This document shows positions 31,387 through 34,460 of a stretch of 34,460 nucleotides of DNA, in pieces. The position numbers and the translations under genes were made by a program. The stretch's first letter is position 1. The number at the start of each line of letters is the position of its first letter. The stretch lies in IMG/VR virus record IMGVR_UViG_3300027985_000063, positions 1 to 34,460 of that record, one strand, 5' to 3'. The stretch comes from a virus. Under the pieces are notes generated by a model. The model worked only from the letters and a program-made list of their open reading frames with translations. It had not been told where the DNA came from and did no database searches.

Positions 31387-31444
31387 ATGTTTTGTTACCT
31401 TTCTCGTTGTTTGTTTCTTTTAATTTATTTGTTTCTATGTATAT

Positions 31445-31473
31445 ATTGTAGCATGTATTTTTACTTCTGTCAA
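31445..31473 (-). promoter_or_regulatory. Internal leftward sigma70 promoter (extended -10) for ssb
   Basis: On the minus strand TTGACA (31473-31468), 17 nt, then TACAAT (31450-31445), preceded by TGC, which gives a TGn extended -10. It lies in the only clear intergenic gap of this operon (31387-31477), with a start expected about 50 nt before the ssb ATG. It would raise expression of ssb, the tRNAs and downstream genes relative to the polymerase. Confidence 0.8.
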
Positions 31474-31477
31474 ATTT

Positions 31478-32200
31478 TTAACCACATTTCATATTAACTT
31501 CCTCCATGTTTTTCCAGTCATTACCAATTTGAATTTCTCCACGATAAGGAAGATTAAAATCTTGTTTCCATAGACGTTTAAAATTCATAGGAACATCTTC
31601 GAATACAGAAGCAATAATGTCACACACCCATTGTACTTTATGGTCAGGACAATCAATCAAAATGGAATCGTGTACACTGTTAATCATAAGTATCTCATTG
31701 TCATGTTTGATACGATTGTATAAAGATACTCTTGTTAAAGCCATTAAATCAGCTTCTAGTCCTTGCACAACATAGTTCTTAATAGTAGTAACAGGCCAGA
31801 CTAGTTCACCTTTCTTATTTTTTACCATAGAGAATGCCCACTTACGTCCAGTAGGAATAGATAATTCTCTAGTAGTTGTGGCAGTTTTAATTAATTGTTC
31901 ATGCCACGCGTGTACTCCTTTATATTTTTTATAGAAGCGTTCAATTACTAATTCCCAGTCAGAAATAGAAAATCCACATTCATCAAAATCTGGGTCCATA
32001 GCAAACCCCGGGGCACTTCCTCCAAAAATAATACGAAAAAGGAAGATTTTAGCAAAGAGACGAGAAGGTAATCCAAATACCTTTTGGTTATCTGTATGAA
32101 GGTCGAAACCTTCTTCAATCTCTTTGATACCTACTGGGTCTTGAGACAGATATACAGCAGCTGTCCAATCAAGATGTTTTGCATCAACGTTTACTAATAT
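31478..32200 (-). CDS. polA: DNA polymerase family A, C-terminal half (palm/fingers), ATA start
   Basis: Carries the polymerase active site: motif A VNVDAKHLDW (D6), motif B R47, K51, F55, F59-G60, and motif C VHDS (H177, D178); numbering is from the ATA at 32200. Upstream the frame is open to a TGA at 32269-32267 without any ATG, GTG or TTG. AAAGGAG lies exactly 6 nt before the ATA, so this is the most likely start. The first ATG (31999) would lose motifs A and B. The N-terminal half is a separate gene at 33163-34311. The two proteins together (about 622 aa) equal one normal phage PolA. Confidence 0.8.
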   Translation of the reverse strand: MLVNVDAKHLDWTAAVYLSQDPVGIKEIEEGFDLHTDNQKVFGLPSRLFAKIFLFRIIFGGSAPGFAMDPDFDECGFSISDWELVIERFYKKYKGVHAWHEQLIKTATTTRELSIPTGRKWAFSMVKNKKGELVWPVTTIKNYVVQGLEADLMALTRVSLYNRIKHDNEILMINSVHDSILIDCPDHKVQWVCDIIASVFEDVPMNFKRLWKQDFNLPYRGEIQIGNDWKNMEEVNMKCG

Positions 32201-32206
32201 TGTTAT

Positions 32207-32213
32207 CTCCTTT
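32207..32213 (-). promoter_or_regulatory. Shine-Dalgarno deciding an ATA start
   Basis: AAAGGAG on the minus strand is complementary to the 16S rRNA 3' end, with 6 nt between it and the ATA at 32200. It overlaps the stop codon of the preceding 75-aa gene. Nothing else in its range could serve as an in-frame start, which makes this site the main evidence for an AUA-initiated polymerase half. Confidence 0.75.
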
Positions 32214-32439
32214 AATGATGACTCTCTACTACAGATTCTAATACACGATGACTTGATTTCATAATATCATACTTTCTTTTCAAAGTATCATAATGTTCAA
32301 CAAGTACGTGCCCCGCAAACAGCTCGGCACGGACTGAACCATCTAGGTAATTTACGAGAGCTTCCCGTCCTACTGCTTGGAGAGCCTCCTTGATTGCTTT
32401 CTTTGCTTCCCATAAGATTCGTTCTTGACATTCTGTCAT
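32212..32439 (-). CDS. Hypothetical 75-aa protein inside the polymerase locus
   Basis: A helical, mildly basic product with no Cys beyond residue 4. The N-terminal helix MTECQERILWEAKKAIKEALQAVG is amphipathic, and the end (KRKYDIMKSSHRVLESVV) could be a coiled coil. It overlaps the metallophosphoesterase by 4 nt, with AAGGA ahead of its ATG, and its stop overlaps the ribosome site of the polymerase C-terminal half, so it can couple translation of that half. No family recognised. Confidence 0.7.
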   Translation of the reverse strand: MTECQERILWEAKKAIKEALQAVGREALVNYLDGSVRAELFAGHVLVEHYDTLKRKYDIMKSSHRVLESVVESHH

Positions 32440-32942
32440 TGAAATTCCTTTCTGATTTCTTCAAAAGCGATAGGAGTATAGTTAATGTTTTCTACACTGA
32501 CATTAAAGTATCGGCTATCTTTTAGATTTTCATCATGAAGATGTCCGTGAATATTACCTTTCCACCTCTCTATACTATTCGGATGTATAGGAATATGAGA
32601 TAAGACCAATCTATCCAACACATGATAAGCTCTAATATCTTTAAAGCATTTTAAATATTGAGATGCTTTTAACTCATCATGGTTTCCTTTAATTAAAACT
32701 TTTTCTCCGTTCAGTCTTGAGAAGATAGAATCCATCTGAGTTATATTAAAGAATCCTACATCCCCTAAATGATAAACTTTATCAACTGGTCGAACTACAC
32801 TGTTCCAGTTACTAATCAACCATTCATCATGCTCCTCAATGGAATCGAAATATGGCCTAAGTCGTTCTCCATTTTTTCTTCCAAACTTTAGAATGTTTGC
32901 ATGTCTAAAGTGAGTGTCGGATATTAAAAAAATATTTGCCAT
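32436..32942 (-). CDS. Calcineurin-like metallophosphoesterase (168 aa)
   Basis: All five metal-binding motifs are present: SDTHFRH (8-14), GDVG (60-63), GNHDE (about 86-90), SHIPIHP (about 114-120) and GHLHDE (about 132-137). The product is a small single-domain phosphoesterase, close to bacterial YfcE/phage forms that hydrolyse phosphodiester or phosphomonoester bonds. The substrate is unknown; 2',3'-cyclic or capped nucleotides are possibilities. It is the central gene of the three-gene block that divides the polymerase, with overlapping junctions both sides. Confidence 0.9.
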   Translation of the reverse strand: MANIFLISDTHFRHANILKFGRKNGERLRPYFDSIEEHDEWLISNWNSVVRPVDKVYHLGDVGFFNITQMDSIFSRLNGEKVLIKGNHDELKASQYLKCFKDIRAYHVLDRLVLSHIPIHPNSIERWKGNIHGHLHDENLKDSRYFNVSVENINYTPIAFEEIRKEFQ

Positions 32943-33163
32943 TAATAATCCTCTTCTTCAGTTGTATTGTATCCTAATTTCTCCAAAATTTCTTGATAAA
33001 TTTGGTCCCTAGACCAATTAGAACCTCCACAACAATGTGCGATAGGAATATTAGAAAGTAAAACTTTATTATCTAATGTAACTGTAGCTCCTTCTGCGTA
33101 AGAGGGTCCACACGTTTCACAATCATTGTTATCGTATAACCATTTAATATGAAGTTTTTTCAT
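32942..33163 (-). CDS. Small Cys-containing protein following the polymerase N-half (73 aa)
   Basis: Starts in a TGATG overlap with the polymerase N-terminal half and ends in TAATG with the phosphoesterase. It has C15-C18 in DNNDCETCGPSYAEG and a C44-C45 pair in HCCGG, which could form one metal site. Similar small proteins occur in phage genomes, as far as I recall, with no function given. It is the first gene of the block between the polymerase halves. Confidence 0.7.
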   Translation of the reverse strand: MKKLHIKWLYDNNDCETCGPSYAEGATVTLDNKVLLSNIPIAHCCGGSNWSRDQIYQEILEKLGYNTTEEEDY

Positions 33164-34311
33164 CAGTACCTAGTAACAAATAAGTCTGCAATCTTCTTAT
33201 CGAAGTTTTGCATATTTGGTTGACTGCTAGATAAACGACCAGTGATAGCTACACATTGATTCAATTGACCATGAATTATATTCTCTTCCCAGTCTTTGTT
33301 TAGAATCAGTTTAGGAATTCCATGTAGGTAAGTTCCTCTTCGTTTTTCTAGTTCAGCTTGTTTCAGGATAAGTTCAACTAGTCGTTTAGCTTTTCCTCTT
33401 GGTCGAATAGATTTAAGAGTTGGTTCGTTTGTAGCGTAGTATCCTTCCTTTTTCAACTCTGAGCCTTTTAAAGGTGTGACTAATCGAGGCATCTCTTTCT
33501 GTACTATGATGTTCCTTGTTTTCTCTTTTGTTCGACCATCTTTGTATGTAAAAATGTAAGTTTCTTTGTCTGGATATTTTAAAATTCCTCCATAAAGAGC
33601 AGCACTAACATGGTCACCAGAACCCGGTGAGAATTGAGGACAATCAAGAATCTGTATCATCTCTTCATTGATAATGTCCAGTTCGCGCTGAATGTCATCT
33701 CCTAATTTAATAGAAGTTTCAGTGTCATATTTCATTCCATTTTGTTCAATCTCTACTAACGCTAGTAGGTCTTGGTTACATAAAGAGATTAAGATTTGTT
33801 GTTGAGGAGTAATCCTTTCTTTTTGTTTCATAAATAAATCATAAGTCTGTTCCACATCTTGACATAGATAATCTCGTAGAATTTGTTCTGGAATATCAGG
33901 AGTATCAATTCCATTATCCCAATATTCTGTTTTAACTACATCGAGCTTACCTTCCAATCCGTAACTGATAGCAGTATTATGGAGAGAAGGGTAAGGAATA
34001 GACTGATTCGATAACACAAATTCGACCACTTGGGCATCATAAACCCTTTTGTTAGAGAATGATAGGCCATAACGTATAAGCCAGTGTAAGTCGAACTTAG
34101 TATTAAAACCCACCAAGCAATCGTGCGCATCAATTAATTCCTGTATTTTAGTTAAGGATTCTCCATATGGATAGTTCCCATATTCGATAGGGAAATCATA
34201 ATAAATTCCATCGTGAGTGAGCATACCAACATAACATAGCCGATTTCTTTGAGAAAAAGGATTACCTTTTTCGTATGTTGTAGTTTCTACATCAAAGATT
34301 AGATATTTCAT
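33163..34311 (-). CDS. polA: DNA polymerase family A, N-terminal half (3'-5' exonuclease and thumb)
   Basis: Residues 1-190 form a DnaQ-like proofreading domain: D7-V-E9 (Exo I), N69 with D73 in GFNTKFDLHW (Exo II), and Y147-LCQ-D151 (Exo III). The thumb and start of the palm follow, ending in TGRLSSSQPNMQN and then LFVTRY and a stop. In intact PolA proteins two or three residues separate this point from motif A, which here begins the other gene. The half therefore lacks all catalytic polymerase residues. It follows a partial gene at the window edge. Confidence 0.9.
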   Translation of the reverse strand: MKYLIFDVETTTYEKGNPFSQRNRLCYVGMLTHDGIYYDFPIEYGNYPYGESLTKIQELIDAHDCLVGFNTKFDLHWLIRYGLSFSNKRVYDAQVVEFVLSNQSIPYPSLHNTAISYGLEGKLDVVKTEYWDNGIDTPDIPEQILRDYLCQDVEQTYDLFMKQKERITPQQQILISLCNQDLLALVEIEQNGMKYDTETSIKLGDDIQRELDIINEEMIQILDCPQFSPGSGDHVSAALYGGILKYPDKETYIFTYKDGRTKEKTRNIIVQKEMPRLVTPLKGSELKKEGYYATNEPTLKSIRPRGKAKRLVELILKQAELEKRRGTYLHGIPKLILNKDWEENIIHGQLNQCVAITGRLSSSQPNMQNFDKKIADLFVTRY

Positions 34312-34319
34312 TCCATTAA

Positions 34320-34460
34320 TTAGTACACCTCATATAAAATGTAATTGAATAAATCAATTCGTTGTTGTTTCTCACGAAGATTTAATTTCTTAGCTACTTG
34401 AGTAGCTTCATAAAATAGAGTGTAATAATGTAAATTATGAGTGATTATGTAATTAATGAT
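34320..34460 (-). CDS. C-terminal end of a gene cut by the window edge
   Basis: The frame is open from the window edge to a TAA at 34322-34320 (46 codons seen). The visible end is helical and polar-basic (EATQVAKKLNLREKQQRIDLF) and finishes FNYILYEVY. Its stop is 8 nt before the polymerase ATG. The part seen is too short to assign a family. Confidence 0.6.
   Translation of the reverse strand: MINYIITHNLHYYTLFYEATQVAKKLNLREKQQRIDLFNYILYEVY

Noticed and set aside
32212-32269. Programmed -1 frameshift from the 75-aa gene into the polymerase C-half
   Set aside because: The frames are related by -1, but after the in-frame TGA (32269-32267) no slippery heptamer is found before the 75-aa stop.
32207-33162. 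Group I intron or intein interrupting polA
   Set aside because: The gap is filled by three overlapping genes, leaving no room for an intron core. The N-half ends with its own stop and no intein splicing motifs are present.
1-34460. CRISPR arrays, insertion sequences, integrase or attachment site
   Set aside because: Looked for by eye on both strands; no regularly spaced repeats, transposase-like genes, integrase or tRNA-associated direct repeats seen.

Overview
This window is part of a tailed bacteriophage genome. It has a short-tail (podovirus-type) morphogenesis module: terminase, portal, scaffold, capsid, P22 gp4-like and gp10-like tail accessory proteins, three internal/ejection proteins and a tail fibre. 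No tail sheath, tail tube or tape measure gene is visible. The DNA is AT-rich, promoters fit the bacterial sigma70 consensus, and the lysis cassette (holin-like proteins, M15-type peptidase, spanin-like pair) points to a Gram-negative host. No integrase, repressor or phage RNA polymerase is visible. Host genus is not assignable from the sequence alone.

Layout. Positions 1-120 hold two near-perfect sigma70 promoters firing in opposite directions. The rightward one opens a long late operon (164-23510): packaging (terS, small basic proteins, an HNH endonuclease, terL), portal, a GroES-like co-chaperonin, scaffold, head proteins and major capsid, a LAGLIDADG endonuclease, minor head/neck proteins, P22-like tail accessory proteins, ejection proteins (the largest, 1143 aa, carries an HExxH motif), a fibre module whose base and codon use look foreign, then lysis genes. 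Genes touch or overlap throughout.

From the right edge down to 23562 everything is on the minus strand: the replication and nucleotide-metabolism operon. In transcription order it has a partial gene, family A DNA polymerase N-terminal half, three inserted genes (Cys-containing small protein, metallophosphoesterase, 75-aa protein), polymerase C-terminal half, SSB with its own extended -10 promoter, a tRNA-like element, tRNA-Asn, tRNA-Gly, tRNA-Arg, small proteins, 5'-3' exonuclease, resolvase-like nuclease, DnaQ-like exonuclease, a DUF3310 protein, small proteins, NrdB, MazG-like, NrdA and a ThyX-like protein. A U-tract terminator at 23509-23543 ends this operon where the two transcription units converge. 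If the genome map is circular, the leftward promoter at 3-31 could feed this leftward operon, making 1-120 a divergent control region.

Most interesting points: (1) the DNA polymerase is cut into two genes immediately before motif A by a three-gene insertion; (2) the catalytic C-terminal half has no ATG, GTG or TTG upstream of motif A, but has a perfect Shine-Dalgarno placed before an in-frame ATA; (3) the HNH endonuclease before terL is flanked by two copies of the terL start; (4) the large ejection protein has a zincin-like HExxH motif; (5) an 88-nt tRNA-like element has two T-arm-like hairpins; (6) a 229-nt stretch is open in two frames at the end of the 5'-3' exonuclease.
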